From assembly GCF_963678635.1 (NCBI RefSeq), contig NC_087070.1, positions 17,455,318 through 17,519,317 on the forward strand: a stretch of DNA of 64,000 nt, read 5' to 3'. The stretch comes from Symsagittifera roscoffensis. Its lineage: Eukaryota > Xenacoelomorpha > Acoela > Convolutidae. Of this stretch, positions 1-13,300 are shown one piece after another; positions within the stretch are counted from its first letter, which is position 1, and every line of letters starts with the position of its first letter. The notes beneath the pieces are model-generated. The model was given only the letters and a program-made list of their open reading frames with translations. It ran no database searches and was not told the origin of the DNA. The position numbers were made by a program, and so were the translations under genes.

Positions 1-894
1 TCGCAAAAATTCAATCTGGGGGAAACTTTTCATCAATCGACTTGATAAAAAGGGGAAATTTTTTTATCAATCGCCACGGGAAACTATATCAATCGTCTTC
101 AAAATTTGGTCCAAATCAATTAATCACTCTTAGGTATCTGTTTTTAAAAGTGTGAATTATGTTGGTTACAAAGATCGCTGGTTGCTGTGTCGCTGTTAAC
201 GAAGGATCGGAACAACCGCCGTCTGACCAATTCATTCATCGCTAATCGACGCCATTCATTCGCTCTAAGTGTACTCAGTTAATCACATTCTTCTATCTTC
301 GAGCTAAGACAGACATTGAGGCGAATGTTAAGCTAAGCAAGTACCCCGTATCTTCCCCGTTGACTGCATTTTAGGCACTTCAGTAGAGTTAAGTTCAGAG
401 CAAGGCATGTAATTGTGGTGTTTTCTAACTGAGACGTTAGGTACGTTCTGCTTAACATTCGCCATCTCGGTTAAATTAAGTATGCCTATCTGGTGCCCCT
501 ACCTGTGTCACAGTGTAATGCTGGTGTAGAAAAGAGAGAGACTTGTTCTGAAAAGAAGGTACGTGTTTTATTCAAGATTATTACCTGTCATCCCACGAAC
601 TAACACGAACTTTTTGATTGTACTACTCATAACTGGCAAACCGGTGCTGACAAATATGACAGTTTCAGGAGTTCCACCAGAATTGAATATTTTTGGTGAT
701 TATAAAAGAGCTTTTTCAAATGCGATACTTGACTAGTCTTTTTTTAGCTTAAATCAATTCGATCACAATCTTTTGTCAAAATTATATTTATCTAGAAAAT
801 ATGGCAAATGAAATCCATGTATGACCCACAGAACGATCATCTTTCTTATATGAATTCTTCAAATTAACTACGAAAGAATGCAATGTCCTCTTAC
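1..894. other. Plexin intron / left edge, no exon supported
   Basis: Downstream (3') side of the plexin exon that ends at base 895 on the minus strand. I looked for the next plexin exon, which should start in phase 0 with an IPT domain. A stretch near 605-660 on the minus strand has an IPT-like flavour but hits stops in the required phase, so I do not call it. The small minus-strand ORF at 788-994 is mostly the PSI-2 exon read through its splice donor. Otherwise AT-rich DNA with no recognisable feature. Confidence 0.5.
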
Positions 895-1033
895 GTGCGC
901 TCCTATGATGCGCTGATTGACTACACAAGAGTCTGTCATGACAGACAAATCTCCTGCTAGTTGTGAGTTGATACACTTTCCAGAAGACAAACACCAGTCA
1001 CACTCGAATCGACTGGACGTGCACTCGATACAG
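895..1033 (-). CDS. Plexin exon 6: second PSI domain
   Basis: Sixth exon of the minus-strand plexin. It encodes a cysteine pattern typical of plexin PSI repeats: C-I-E-C, then S-R-F-E-C-D-W-C, then G-K-C and a later Cys. The acceptor is a polypyrimidine run ending TTTTCAG just right of 1033; the donor is GTAAGA starting at 894. The exon is 139 bp: it takes one base to finish the codon left open by exon 5 and ends in phase 0. Seen directly: the Cys/Trp spacing, splice sites and phase match. Known of the family: plexins have up to three extracellular PSI domains, whereas Met-type receptors have only one, so a second PSI favours plexin. The gene continues off the left edge (IPT repeats, membrane segment and RasGAP domain expected). 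Confidence 0.8.
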
Positions 1034-1052
1034 CTGAAAAGATTTCTATTCG

Positions 1053-1500
1053 TATTAAAAACCTAGCCAACTGACAGTTGGAAAAGAGTAATTAACGCAA
1101 GGAAACTGAAAAAAAACTTCAATTTTGAATTTCGAAGAAAAAAATAGATGACCTTAAAGCTCTTTGAATTTGTAGAACAATTTATGATTGACACTTTTTG
1201 ATAAAATAAACCCAATTTGAGAAAACTGGACCAATAGGTAAAACTTTTATTTCGCTGGTAAATCTGATTATTAATTTCCATTTTCGAAATTAGAAGTCGA
1301 TCACGTTTTTCGTGACCTTTACAATTTTGCCGTTCGATAGTAGAGTTTGCCTTCTTTTTAACAATAGAAATGAACTGAACTTAAAAAGAATTCACAATTC
1401 AAACCGCGAAAAATCAAAATTGAGCGTGAACAAACTTAAGAACTTTTCCTGAAAAAAAAAACAAAAAAAATCACCAAGATCTAAATAAGATTACTCACTA
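1053..1500. repeat. Dispersed intronic repeat R1, copy 1
   Basis: A roughly 450-bp unit that starts with AGCCAACTGACAGTTGG and contains a well conserved core around 1283-1345 with a TCACG-TTTTT-CGTGA hairpin, followed by an A-rich 3' half. Clear relatives lie at 3345-3860 and 6985-7440, weaker ones at 8166-8300/8700-8960, 15870-15965 and 19680-20060. No coding capacity or terminal structure was found, so its class is unknown. It lies partly inside plexin intron 5. Confidence 0.6.
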
Positions 1501-1655
1501 CCTTCATTGCTCAAAAAACATCTTAAGTTCATCATCCTGAGTTCCCCATAAATATGACTCGATAACTTTGAGAACATAGCCGACATACAGTTCGAAAATT
1601 GTCGGCGATCTAAAAAAAATTGGCAAAAAACGATAAGATTCACAACAATACTAAC

Positions 1656-1758
1656 TTAGAGAGTGCAGCACAGTCGTAGAACTGGATCTGTTTGGAAGTT
1701 AAGTTGAGAAACTGGCCCCCTATCTCCGTCACTATGCTCAAAGTCACTGTTATGAAGG
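1656..1758 (-). CDS. Plexin exon 5: inter-PSI segment
   Basis: A 103-bp exon, too short to stand out as an ORF by itself. Acceptor: a T-rich tract ending TTTTAG just right of 1758. Donor: GTTAGT (1650-1655 on the plus strand, reversed). It enters in phase 1 and leaves in phase 2, fitting exon 4 upstream and exon 6 downstream exactly. The peptide runs from FITVTLSIVTE to IQFYDCAALS; the 'FYDC.' motif directly before PSI-2 is typical of plexin ectodomains. Seen: splice sites, phase and motif. Inferred: that it joins exons 4 and 6 in the mature mRNA. Confidence 0.75.
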
Positions 1759-4700
1759 CTAAAACAGAACAGAACAATAAACTTCATGTGAACTAATTGC
1801 ACCCAAAGAAGCACTATGTCCACTAAATCATCAAAATTAAACTTCTGTCCAGAAATTATAGCACTGTTCAGACTGGGGGCCATTTGATTTTTATCACTAA
1901 GTCATGAAATTTTCATTAGAGGAATATGACTTAAACTTAATGTCAGAAAAGCTACATAAGGGACAGAAAAACTAAACCTGGAGCCGTTAACTTCCGTCGA
2001 TAACTATCTAGATCCCTATATCCGTTCAAAAGTCAAGAAGCTAAGAACTCCGACAAAATAAATCAAATATTTTAATTAAATTCAACCAGAAGTTTGTTAA
2101 TCACACAGCTGGCGACAGACAACCTCTATTGTTCCAGTAATCCGTCGCTTTTGAAATTCACAGCATAGGATTTGGTTCACAAGTTGGAACTCAATCCCAC
2201 ATGGCGACTGTGATAACACTTCAACTCAAGCCTGAACACACCATACCAGCCACGTGACCAAATCTTCAACCGCGGTATAAAGCAATCAATAGCACAGCAC
2301 ATTTATTTACCCTGGCGAAAAACCTACTGGGAGTATTGTTTTGAGAAATTTTTATACGCCAGAAGGGTTGGAAATATATCCATTTGAGCAAACAAACCCT
2401 ATGTGCGAATCTATTTATATTTTAATCAAGACAAGGCGCAAGGCGGTAATGTAAAGTTACAATTTTTCTGTTCAGTCTAGATCAATTATTCCATTTCATG
2501 TCCGGATCACTTTGAGTGAATCTTCAGCTTGATTAATTTCATGAGAAAATGCTCTGAGAACCATAAACAGTTCGTAGATTAGGAAAACTAAAAAGAATAA
2601 TCATGAAAATGGAATCGATGGACAGTTTCCTATCCCACTTGTTAATCATCAAATGAAAGTCGGATCTAATCCAAAAGAACAATTGACAACATAACACGGA
2701 ATTTGTCCTTCACTTTGAATTTTTACTTACGAACAAGCTTGAAAATTGCCAACGCCAACACAAAAAAAAACATCAGCATGACTTTTCATCAAAAGCAAGC
2801 AACCTAAATAAGAGATCGATCGATAACTTATTTCAATAACACAATCACGCGGAGAGTAGTTTGAAAAATTGATTATTTTTGAAATTGATTATTTTTGGAG
2901 TTCGAATCACGATTGGAGAGGCTTTAATATAGTACCAAACTCGATAACACACTAGCTTGCAGGATCTTCTTAACATTTTACCCCCTTTCAAGAAGGGGGA
3001 CTGGAGAGATGGTTAGGCAGATTAAATCTACAAACTTTCGACCAAACAGAATATAGCAAAACTAAAATGTATCTAAACTAACATGATTATGTTATGACTA
3101 TTCAAAAAAAACTAGCGGGCACAAAATCCATCCCAAAAAATGGATTTAGCATAGCAACTAAACCTAGCCAGCATCTAAGTGAGAATGTGTTAGCTAAAGG
3201 AAACTACTAAATTTACTCATCTTATTGAACATTTATCAACTTTCGACTTTCATAGAGAAAAACGAACACTTAAATTTACTTCACAAATTCAAAAACTTAA
3301 CCAGCAAAAAAAATCTTTGAATTCGTAAAAGCTATTCAAAACAGAGCCAACAAACAGTTGGAAAAGAGTCATGAACGCAAGGAAACAGAAAAAAACTTTG
3401 ACTTGTTTAGGAAAAATCTGACCTTAAAGCTCTTCGAATTTAAAGGAAAACTAAAACTTTGACTTGTTTGGGAGAAATCTGACCTTAAAGCTCTTCGAAT
3501 ATAAAAGAAAACTAATGATAGCCAATTTTTTGATAAAAATAACCCAATGAATAAAACGGAATCAAAACGTAAAATTTTATTACGCTGTGAAAGCTGAAAA
3601 TTAAAATCCACTTTCGAAACTAGAAGTCGATCACGTTTTTCGTGACCTTTACACTTTTGCTGTTCGATAGTGGAGTTCCCTTTCCTTTTTAAAAAAGGAA
3701 ATTAACTGAAGTTAAAAAGAAATGAATAGTCAAACGGCGAAAAAATAAGACTTTTTCCTGAACAAAACAAACGAAGAAAAAATAACCAAGACTTATAAAA
3801 AGAGTTTTCACAACGATCATTACTCTTAAAATCTGAACATAAAAACTAAACCAACATGATGCAAAAAAATGTTTTTTCATTCTGCTCGAAAGTCAACTTA
3901 AATCTACTTTGAAACAAAAAATTTGCAGCGAATTTCGGTATTTCAATTTTAAAAGTGGAGAGCGTATAAACGTATTTTAAATTGGAGAGCGAGAGCGTAC
4001 CATACAAATATGAAAAAAATACAAACTAAGAATTAGGGTTTTAAAAAATTACACTAATGTGAAAAATTTTATATTTATTTGTTAGCAGGAAAATATACGT
4101 TCCCGGATTAAAAATATTACTCTCACAAAATTAGCAAACACTTGGAAATTTCTGTAACCATTTGATTTTTCCATTAATATGCAAAACCAAAAACAACCTT
4201 ATTTGCATTAATTTAAAGACGTGTTGTACGTCTTGTTTTGACAGCACTGTTTAGTTCACAAATGAAAATTGCGTCATCGAAAATCGGGCATTTCGCAAGT
4301 GATACGCAACATGCAGCAATTAAAATAACTCAGCGTGTAACGGGGTTAAGGTACGCTATCGTCATTTCACAGATATTAATTTTTCATACCACTGACTGAA
4401 GCTGGGGTTAACTAACCCCCGAGGAGGGGAAAGGGAGGGATTTAGATGACTCTAAACCCGGCTATCCATCTGTCAAAACGTCCACCAGAATCAATACTCC
4501 CAGTGCATTAGCTTGATTACTCGCGCAACAGTGCTAGTCAGCCTATTTCATTCCAGTCCAACTTTTGGCAAAAAAAAACATAAAACTAGGAATTTTATAA
4601 GAAAAATTGAGAAATGAAATTTTTCCGCTTGGGCTCTCACTATAATAATATCCTTCCTTAGAATTCCAATAATTCCATTAAATTTTCACTTCCATCTCAT

Positions 4701-5467
4701 CCCCCAGCAGCACAGGAATAGTCAGCCTGTTTTATACTTCAGCCAAAATATTACAATAGGACGTATAGAAAGGACGTATGCGTATCTAACTTCATCATGT
4801 GTGTGTATACATGAGACCGTTTCTGTCTGTCCGTCTGCTTGTTGAAAACCGTCCAGAAGACAGGTGATTTTTTGATTGGCGGCAACAGAGACGATATTTA
4901 TTTGTTTTTTCATACTTATCTACTTTTCAGACGTCTTTCTTTGCTTCATTACGCATAAAACCACAAAATAATATTGCCAAAAATTATTATATAGCTGAGG
5001 TTTTTACTTCAAAATGTATTCTTAAAACAACACTTTGAAATGAAAGAAATCAAGCGATTATAAAACTGTGAATACATCTAAAAATAATTTATCTAAAAAC
5101 ATACCCTTATATGGACAAGAAATTGATATAATTATGATCCACAAACTCATACAAGCTAAGAATCAGATAAAATATTTTTATACACAAACGAGCATTTCTG
5201 ACTGAGCACAACAACACAACACTCAAAGTTAACCCCACGGCAATTTTTGTGCATTTTCTCAAAATTAGTCACATGTTATTGAACGAAAAGTCATTTTTCC
5301 AAAGCAAACAGCTTTCAGTTGAAATTGGATGTCTTTAAAAGTAGAAGAGCCTCAGACTGGAAGCTAAAAACCATATGTGAAATGCATCAAAATTGAAATA
5401 AGTAGACTTAACCTCCCGAATAACATTGCCTGGTGAATAAAGTAACAATAAGAAAGACTGGACAAAC
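1759..5467 (-). other. Plexin intron 4
   Basis: A 3.7 kb intron between exons 4 and 5. It contains R1 repeat copy 2, a perfect 7-bp stem with 5-base loop at 2981-2999 (CCCCCTT/AAGGGGG) and otherwise AT-rich DNA. I found no further exon or RNA gene. The minus-strand ORF at 4722-4913 has no plexin-like motif and is not called. Confidence 0.6.
3345..3860. repeat. Dispersed intronic repeat R1, copy 2
   Basis: Same start (AGCCAACAAACAGTTGG), same hairpin core (3613-3690) and same A-rich tail as copy 1. An internal segment at about 3400-3500 is locally duplicated: two near-identical blocks reading CTTTGACTTGTTTGG followed by GAAAAATCTGACC or a close variant. Confidence 0.6.
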
Positions 5468-5666
5468 CTTGTCCTGATGGTTCCTCTTTCAAAAAGTTGG
5501 ATGCCATCGGCACACTACATGACCCCCTCTCGCTGGACCCCAACTCCAGATTGAACCTGGTCCGGTCTCTACCTCCGAAGTCCTCGCCCCCTCCGAACGT
5601 GCAAAAGTAGATCATGCCTCGCTCCTCGCCCTCGGGACGGGGCAGTTTAGTCACAGTGAGGCTGAT
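5468..5666 (-). CDS. Plexin exon 4: post-PSI-1 domain
   Basis: A 199-bp exon standing out as a GC-rich island in AT-rich intron. The acceptor (GTTTCGTTTAG) precedes 5666; the donor GTTTGT begins at 5467. It starts in phase 0 and ends in phase 1. The peptide begins ISLTVTKLPRPEGEE, continues with Y-F-C-T-F and later G-S-C-S-V-P. This matches the beta-sandwich after PSI-1 in plexins, where a 'LxVxxLP...YxCxF' pattern is expected. Seen: splice sites, phase, motif and base composition. The assignment rests on family knowledge and on both neighbouring exons fitting in phase. Confidence 0.8.
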
Positions 5667-6984
5667 CTAAACGAAACACCGAATTTGATCATTCAAGGCT
5701 CAAGTATTGAGCCTTATAAGGCGTCATTTGATCCCAGTTATCAACAAAACAAAATTTTGCAGATCGAAGCATCAACTAAAGGCAATTAGCAGGTTCCTAT
5801 TTTCCTACAAAAAATAGAATTATATAGATGATACTTATTGAAACGCATAATTCATTCTCATATGCAAAGTTTTCTAGCATTTGTCAAGGGCGGTGAAGGG
5901 AAATAAATAAACCTCCCTGTTTCGTCAAAACTTGTTATGTTGGATACTTAATAATGAGTTCAATATGTGATGATATTGAAATCAAGGCAAAAACATGAAG
6001 GTGATACTGAACAAAAGAATACAAATTTTCTTAATCAATAATTTTCTTACTTTTTAATTAATAAATGCAAATACAAAGATCAAACAACACGTAACGGCTA
6101 CCCAATTTTTTCTCCTATTTTTCCTTTCATTAAATAAACAATGAGCTGCACCAATTCCAAATAGAACTTGAGTTTTAATTGTAATTTACATTGTTGTTCA
6201 TTTGAAACTAAATGTTGTTTCAAACCTCTTCAACTCGAAATCTAAAAAAGTAAGCTTTAGTTTAAATTATACCGCTTAGACCAACCTTTCAACGTAATTT
6301 AATCTTTCACCATCGTACGAAAAACTCTGGACTTGATTGGGAAGATTGATTAAAGACAATGGAAAGCGAACAATGAAAGATGTCCTAGCCGCAGATTTAA
6401 ACTAAAACCAAATGAATAAATTTAGGCGTCAACTATGAAGCTCCCGATAACAGTGCAGTGTCGGCGGGAAACATAACTTCCAATAAATTGTATTGATCCC
6501 TTTATTTCAAACAATCATCTACCGTTGCTAAATTTTTGTGCATGAACAAGCAGTAAATGGCATACATGACACAGAGGCGAAGCAGAGCTTCGCACCACTT
6601 GCGATACATAACTACATGCCGAAGTTCGAGAGATTATCTGACTCTTATGAAAAAAGAAATAATCAAATGAATCATGAAGAAATAGTCGGCAAACTAGGGA
6701 AAATTTTGCAATTCTCATAGAACTCAATGACCAAAAACAGAGGATTCAGGTTACGCAAACTCCATTCATTTCTCTCCGATAATTATTAGATGGTAAAGAT
6801 ACAAAAAAATAAGGTTTCGGTCCAAAAATCATGATCCAAGAAATCTAAAAATCACCACGAAACTTCTCTAAAAATCTTGGAACCAAACAAACTGCATGAC
6901 CATCAAGAACGAATGTATAAAAAGGCACTTTCGATTGCTTGCTAAAAACAAAGATCAAAATGAACGAAAAAAATTAAACATTGA

Positions 6985-7440
6985 AATTTCAGACACTTTG
7001 AAAAGAGCCAATAAACGCAACTTTCCAATTTCAAAGAAAAAATAGATGGCCTTAAAGCTCTTTGAATTTTTAGAGCAATTTTTGATTGAACTTTTTTGAT
7101 AAAAATTACTCCAATTTGAGAAAACTGGATATATAGATAAAAAATTTATTTCGCTGGGACTATCGATAATAAAATTCCACGTTCGAAATTAGAAGTCGAT
7201 CACGTGTTTCGTGACCTTTATACTTTCGCTGTTCGCTAGTAGAGTTTGCCTTCCTTTTTACAAAGAAAAAAAATGAACTGAAAAATAAACAAAAGTCAAA
7301 CCGCGAAAAAAAAGTTTTTAGCCTGAACAAACTTTAAGACTTTTCCTGAAAAAAAACACAAAATCATCGCGACCTATATAAGAGTCTGAACTAGGTTCAT
7401 CAACGCTTAAAAAATATTACAAAAAATAATTTGCACAAAA
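6985..7440. repeat. Dispersed intronic repeat R1, copy 3
   Basis: Third clear R1 copy, with the conserved hairpin core at about 7180-7260 (TCACG-TGTTT-CGTGA here) and the A-rich tail ending near the phrase GACCTATATAAGAG shared in variant form with copies 1 and 2. Confidence 0.6.
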
Positions 7441-7488
7441 ATAGAACGAACTTTAAGCAACGGAAAGGTAGCTCGACAACAACAAAGT

Positions 7489-7545
7489 AAAGACGCCCGT
7501 TAGCGAAAAAAAAACACATAAAGACGCCCGTTAGCGAAAAAAAAT
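7489..7545. repeat. Short tandem duplication, about 30 bp
   Basis: Two nearly perfect copies of AAGACGCCCGTTAGCG followed by an A run, about 30 bp apart. Likely a small replication-slippage duplication in intron 3. Confidence 0.7.
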
Positions 7546-10131
7546 CTTAACTATCGAGCAAAACATGCTAAAAACCTTCGTAGACAAAACAAACAAGTCA
7601 AAAATTAAAAGCAAAGTTTTCCGGAAATTTATTTCAGAAATTTTATTTTCGACTAATTTAGAAAAATTTTTAACGTTCGAACAAAACGCAAATAAGCTAG
7701 GCCGACAAAAACTGGGCCAAAATCAATTAGGCCTACAAGAACAATTTTACCCCAGTAGATCCAATAATGCATAGGCACAGTAACTAGAGGTGTTAAAAGT
7801 GCAATATGCTGAGAATCGAGACCTTGACATTGGAGATCCAGTGATCAAAAATGTTTACGCGAAAAAAGTCTAGTACCCGATTGCAATACCCTTGCATATC
7901 GCAAGGGTTAACATGTCAGTTAATATCTCAATGTCATTGAGGTTAATTTATGAGTTAGGCCAAGTCAATCAATTCTAGATCAGTTCAGTTGAGTAGTGAA
8001 AGTGAAAAATAATTGTTCAAATAAGCTATTAGCAGAGTAATGTAGGATAGTCGAGGACAGTCAGACAGGAACAATATTCGATGGTGGCTATGATCAAGAC
8101 AGAAGGCTCGAATGGCAAAAAACTCGTTTCACTTACCCATCTTACATTAAACTTAAACTTTGAAACACAGCCAACATACAGTTGAAAAAATTACAACGAA
8201 CTCTAAAAAATAGAAACAACTAGCAGTTATTTTTAGAGCATTTTCAAAGAAAAGATATATGGCCCTAAAGCCAGGGATGGTCATTAAAGATGACCTTATT
8301 AAGTCAACATGATGCTTTCTTTGAGGTTGTCTTAAAAATTGTTCCTCCTCTAAAGCAATAAATGTTCCAAAATACATTTCGGTACATGTTGAATTTAGTA
8401 AGTTTGAAAATAAAAATTTAGTAGTAAGTTTGAAAGAACAAAATAACTCAATTAAATTATCAATGGGCTTACCATAAATCGCTGTCTACCCAGAAATTAA
8501 GTTATACGACAAAAAAAGTTGCACCCTACTTTGATAGAGTCAATAAATGTCTTGCAGTCTGTAAAACAATGAATTTTGTTTGAAAATTCTTTCGGCATTA
8601 ATTGGCTGAGAATTCCGCCGTAAAACATCTTGATTTATCCTCACCTTTCCTTTATTATCTTAATGTCAAGTTCCTTGATTGTAATCAACCTTACCTTAAC
8701 GAGCAAACATGCTGAAAGCTCTTTCAATTCATAAATTCAAAACTTTTTTTGATAAAATAATCCAGTCACGTTTGAGAAAACTGGATCAATAGGTAACAAT
8801 TTGCCCGCTGGTAAATCTAAAACTTCAAATCCATTTCTGAAAAAAAGCGTCAATCACGTTTATTTACACCATTAGCGCTTTCCTAGAAGGTAATTTACTT
8901 TCGATGCAGGAATTGAATTTGAATGAAACAAAACCAAACCGCCAAAAATCAAATTTGAGCGTGTCTGGATTTCGTTCATTGCCACTTTAAACTTTTTTGC
9001 GTCATAATCTAAAAAACACTGCATAGTGAACAAATGAACTACTTCGAAAACACTTGTTTTCTGCACTTTATAAGAATCACTTGTTTTTTGTACATTATAA
9101 CAGAAGAAATCAAGCATTTAGCCATAAAAGCATACACAAGCATAGAAATTTTTTTCAAAATCGACGTTTGGTGGGGGGTCGGAACGAATTTTTCTTGCAA
9201 TACAAATCTTTCGATATTCAAAACTCTGACATGCATTTTCTAGATTGTTGAATTGATTGGTTAGTTTAACTTTCTGACATTCGAGCCTTCCGCCATGATA
9301 CATTATGTCGAATAAGTGTATTAAGTGGTTTGTTTTGGTTGGTTTGCAACTTACCGTCCGATGGTCAGTCTAGACAGGAAGAAATAAACAGACAGTTCAA
9401 TTCAGTTCAGTCAAGTTGTAGTTCAAAATATTACACACCGGTTATATATAACAATTTTGCTGGAAACAGTTACACAAACATCAGATTTGAGCAGGTTTTA
9501 TTACAATTTACCTTGAGAGTTTCAGAGTTTCATAAAAATTATTCAGAAAAACAAACAATTTACACTCATGAAAGGTTAAACGCTGAATTGTAATAGAAAA
9601 AAAACCTGATTTGGGATGTTAAACCACGCGTTAACAGATATCAGATTGAAAACTTTTTCCCCCTTCAACCATTTCATGAAAAATGAATAGATTCAAAGCG
9701 AATAATGAAGCAGCCATAGATATAGTTTGAGAAACACAATCACAGTTTGGGACAACATTTTTCACATCAAAATCAAAAGTTTGTAATGACGCATTTCAAG
9801 TACAATTGGAACTTACACCAAAAGATACACATTTTCTCAAGTAGTTTCGCGAATATACTGAGTCAGTCGAATTGGTATTGAAAAACCTTAAGGAGATAAT
9901 CGAGTTTACGCTGATTTAACTAATCGAGTTTACGCTGATTTGGCGTAGACTAAACAAAAAGTATCCAAGTTTTTGGATAAATCGCTTCACTTTTCCAGTA
10001 TGGGGATAAGGGACAGTTAGAGATTCACTATTTGGTATTGTTTTTATTAATAACTTGCGTAATGTTCAATGTGAACTGTGTAACTCAGGTATAACTTGTT
10101 AAACTTGTGTAATGTGAAATGAACAACTAAC

Positions 10132-10362
10132 TGGTTCAGTGTAGTGCATGGACACCATCTGGGGAGTGACCTCTTTAATCGCAATGCACTTGTCTTCATA
10201 TCTGATCCACGCATTCTCATCACCCCTCCTTAGAGACTCACAGTCCCTCTGGTCAGTGCACTTGTTCTGCAGAGTGCACCAGCCACAGTATGGACCTCCA
10301 GAGGACACGCAGGAGCCACATGTGGAGTGGGATAGGCAGTCGTGGATCGGCATCTTCGCCAG
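10132..10362 (-). CDS. Plexin exon 3: first PSI domain
   Basis: A 231-bp, phase 0-0 exon encoding the end of the sema domain and a full PSI domain. Acceptor TTATTCAG lies right of 10362; donor GTTAGT starts at 10131. The cysteine pattern is textbook: D-C-L-S-H-S-T-C-G-S-C, then P-Y-C-G-W-C, N-K-C, and D-C further on, then C before the exit. In plexins PSI-1 directly follows the seven-bladed sema propeller, which is what exons 1 and 2 supply. The next exon is 4.5 kb away. Confidence 0.88.
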
Positions 10363-13300
10363 CTGAATAAACAAGACAATTTAGTTTGAAATAATTAACA
10401 CGAGAATTGCCGGTTGCTCGAAAATCAGCTCAGAAGGTTCCCACCAAAGTTAATTTCAATTTTTTCTTCAATTGTTTTGAACTTGTGTCCTTCTTTTGTG
10501 CAAGGGATGAAAAATTAGCTTTATCTTAGAACAAAATACTAATGGCTTTATTAAAAGAATGAGTAACTCTTCGCTATAAACTAGCCCAAAAAGCAAGAAA
10601 ATCAAATCGATTTTTTCTCAATCGATTTTTCTCAACACTCAACAGTTTGGAAAAATTTAAATATCAATTAAAAGGACTTTAATAGGATATATCACTCTAG
10701 TTCACTTGACGTTTATTTGTGCTAGCTGATTTTGCACGACAAAAATGCCCGACTGAAAAGTTCCTCCCACTTTCAGAGTTAGGTACAAAAACAACTGAAG
10801 GATTAGGTCGACCACAATTTTCTGTAATTGAGCTGTAAACCAAAAAACAGAGGCGAAGCTGAGCTTTGCACCACTTGCGATACAACAGGTATAGGATTAA
10901 AACAGCAGAATAGTCCAGAACTATCAGAGTTGAAGAATGAACAAAAAAATTATAAATCTAAATTTCTTTTTGTTTCAAAAGAGTTCCGAATGGAGTTGAA
11001 ATTGAGCATTCTTAAATTCAATTTAAAGGCCAAAGTTTTATCAATCTCAGAAATATTACCAAAATTTGTTGGAAAAAATATGAAGTAAATAGGCAGAAGT
11101 AAAGCCGATAGCTTATCAGCTGAAAAGCAAACAAAGTTGTTCGGGAAAATCTTATTGGAAAACATCCATGTACTACCTAAGTAGTAGCCACGAAAACCAT
11201 ATAAGTACTGAATGTAGTAAAGTGTTAAACAGAAATCAGAAACCAAACCTAGAGCTTTATTGACAACCATAAAACCGAAAACATTCAACAACAAAAAGTG
11301 TTATCGATATTTTACAACTATATATACAATTAGATCTATCAAAATAAATGAAGGCAGTGTTGAAAAAATCATGCCCAGACCATAGAATGCAAACTTTGCA
11401 TCTTAAGTAAAACGTTCCAAACTGTAAAAAAAAATCGAAAATACCTGAGCATAAGCCCTTCACGCCGAAAAAAATTCAAACACTCTAAGCAATTTAAAAA
11501 TGTCCCTCTTCCCCTCAGAACACACATGCACAGAAAAATTTTTTTTAGTCATCGAATGCCGTAATAGGAGGCAACTTAGTCGATATAAAAAAAGTCGAAA
11601 TCGATAAAGCCGAAAAAAAAACAAATTAAAAAAAAAACAATTCGAGTTGGTAAAATTATAACCAATGTACAAATCAAATTTCGATTCGGCCGGATTTTCT
11701 AAATGCTGATGCACTAAAAAACTACCATGAAAATCCTTTACAGCGAAAATAAACGAATCTAAGTTGTGACACCTGAGCTGACAAAACAAAAGTAGACAAA
11801 TATTAGGTCGACTATTTTCCTTGAAACAGAAGATCTCCTGTTTGAAAGAAAAACAGGTCCTGGTCGGAGACACTAAAAAAACATGATGAAGCAAGGTACC
11901 ACCAGGAATCCAGATGCGTATGAACATAAATGAACAATCTATGAACATGAAGCCATTTTTATTTCTAGGGAAAAGGTTTAATTTTTGTAAATTCATGAAA
12001 AAGTTAAATCAACTGAAAATCGCACGGCATCAAATGTTTTAAAGTCTAAAAACGACGGCGAAATAGCCGCTCTATCTATTCAGCGTACGTTGCTCGTATG
12101 AAAAAAAACTTCGCGTATTCCAGTTTCCAAGTTACGTCCATTCCTAATGTCCCTTCCTTTCCTGTCTCATCATCAAAAAAACCGTAGTTATATTTGATCT
12201 ATATCATATGACACAAAAATTACGATACTAATGATACCATCAAAGCTTTTTCACTAGAGATATCAGAATACAGGATTGAAAATGTAATTTGACCATTCCG
12301 TTCGAAGTGTATAACACCATATTATTCCGAACCAGAGCTGGGTAAATTACCAAGTCCCTCAATATACTTTTATTGCATCAAGTTTTAAACCCAATTAATT
12401 TAGGATAAACTTACTTGTTTTTAATAAATCTTCAGTTTTTTGTTCAAGCATTATTGTTAGCATTATTGCATTCTTCTTTATAACTGGTATCATTAAAACA
12501 CACAAAAATTGAGAATTGGTCTCAACATCACAGCGCAATTGTTCTGTGATGTAGAGATCTTCTTCTTCTTGCCTCTCTACCTTAGGGCTCGCATTCGCAG
12601 GCCAGCCTGTTTTACAATCAACCCCCCTCCCCCGCTCCCTCCCACCTCCACTCTCCATAAAGGCCGGCTCACGATATACATTCGATATACATCACTCACG
12701 TTGAATTTTGCATCATTTATACATCGAACTGATATAAACTATTGAAAACAGCTTAATCCTTTTTTCCATTTCTAGCTGGTTTGATTTATACCACAAATAG
12801 CTCGTTTATCTATCGGCGACTGGTTAACTAATCACTCTTCCTTTTAGTTCTGTTATTCATGATGCAGACTTTGGGGCTCCCTCCAGCGGCTGCACATGAT
12901 AAGGGCAGGGTGAATGAACAGTCTCTCAGAGGGGTGGAAAGAAAAAAGGTCAATGGAGGGAAAGGACAATTTATTTTGGGCGCATTTAACAATGCAACTT
13001 ACCAATTCTTCCTGTTCGCAACTTAAATATTAAAAACCACTCTTTTCTAAATCAGTGCCTAAGTTTTTCTTTGCAACTATCTTGAAAGTATCCGATAAAC
13101 ATCAAGTTATTGAGTAAGTGGACCGATACATCTTGCTTTTATGTACTATTTGTAATGAGATGAGAATTTTGGTAGCTGCGGGATCGATTTTCTAATTTAT
13201 GGGCTATGAACGGGAATCCATTAGGCTAGTACTATTGGTATCTGAACAACGGGGGTTTTCCTGGAGGGAATGGGCCATTAATGCCTCAGCTACAATCTCC

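Larger units (their letters stand above)
5667..10131 (-). other. Plexin intron 3
   Basis: A 4.5 kb intron between exons 3 and 4. It carries R1 copies at 6985-7440 and 8166-8960, R2-type motifs near 6564-6612 and an R3-type motif near 7861-7910. The short overlapping ORFs at 9030-9300 on both strands show no family resemblance and are treated as chance. Confidence 0.6.

Noticed and set aside
605-660. Possible next plexin (IPT) exon on the minus strand
   Set aside because: Stops occur in the phase required after the PSI-2 exon and no good acceptor fits.
4722-4913. Minus-strand ORF as a plexin exon
   Set aside because: No matching phase, no plexin motif, and exons 4 and 5 already join without it.
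11460-11996. 178-codon minus-strand ORF
   Set aside because: Phe/Leu/Ser-rich low-complexity peptide opposite an A-rich strand with repeat-like character; no motif and inside a plexin intron.
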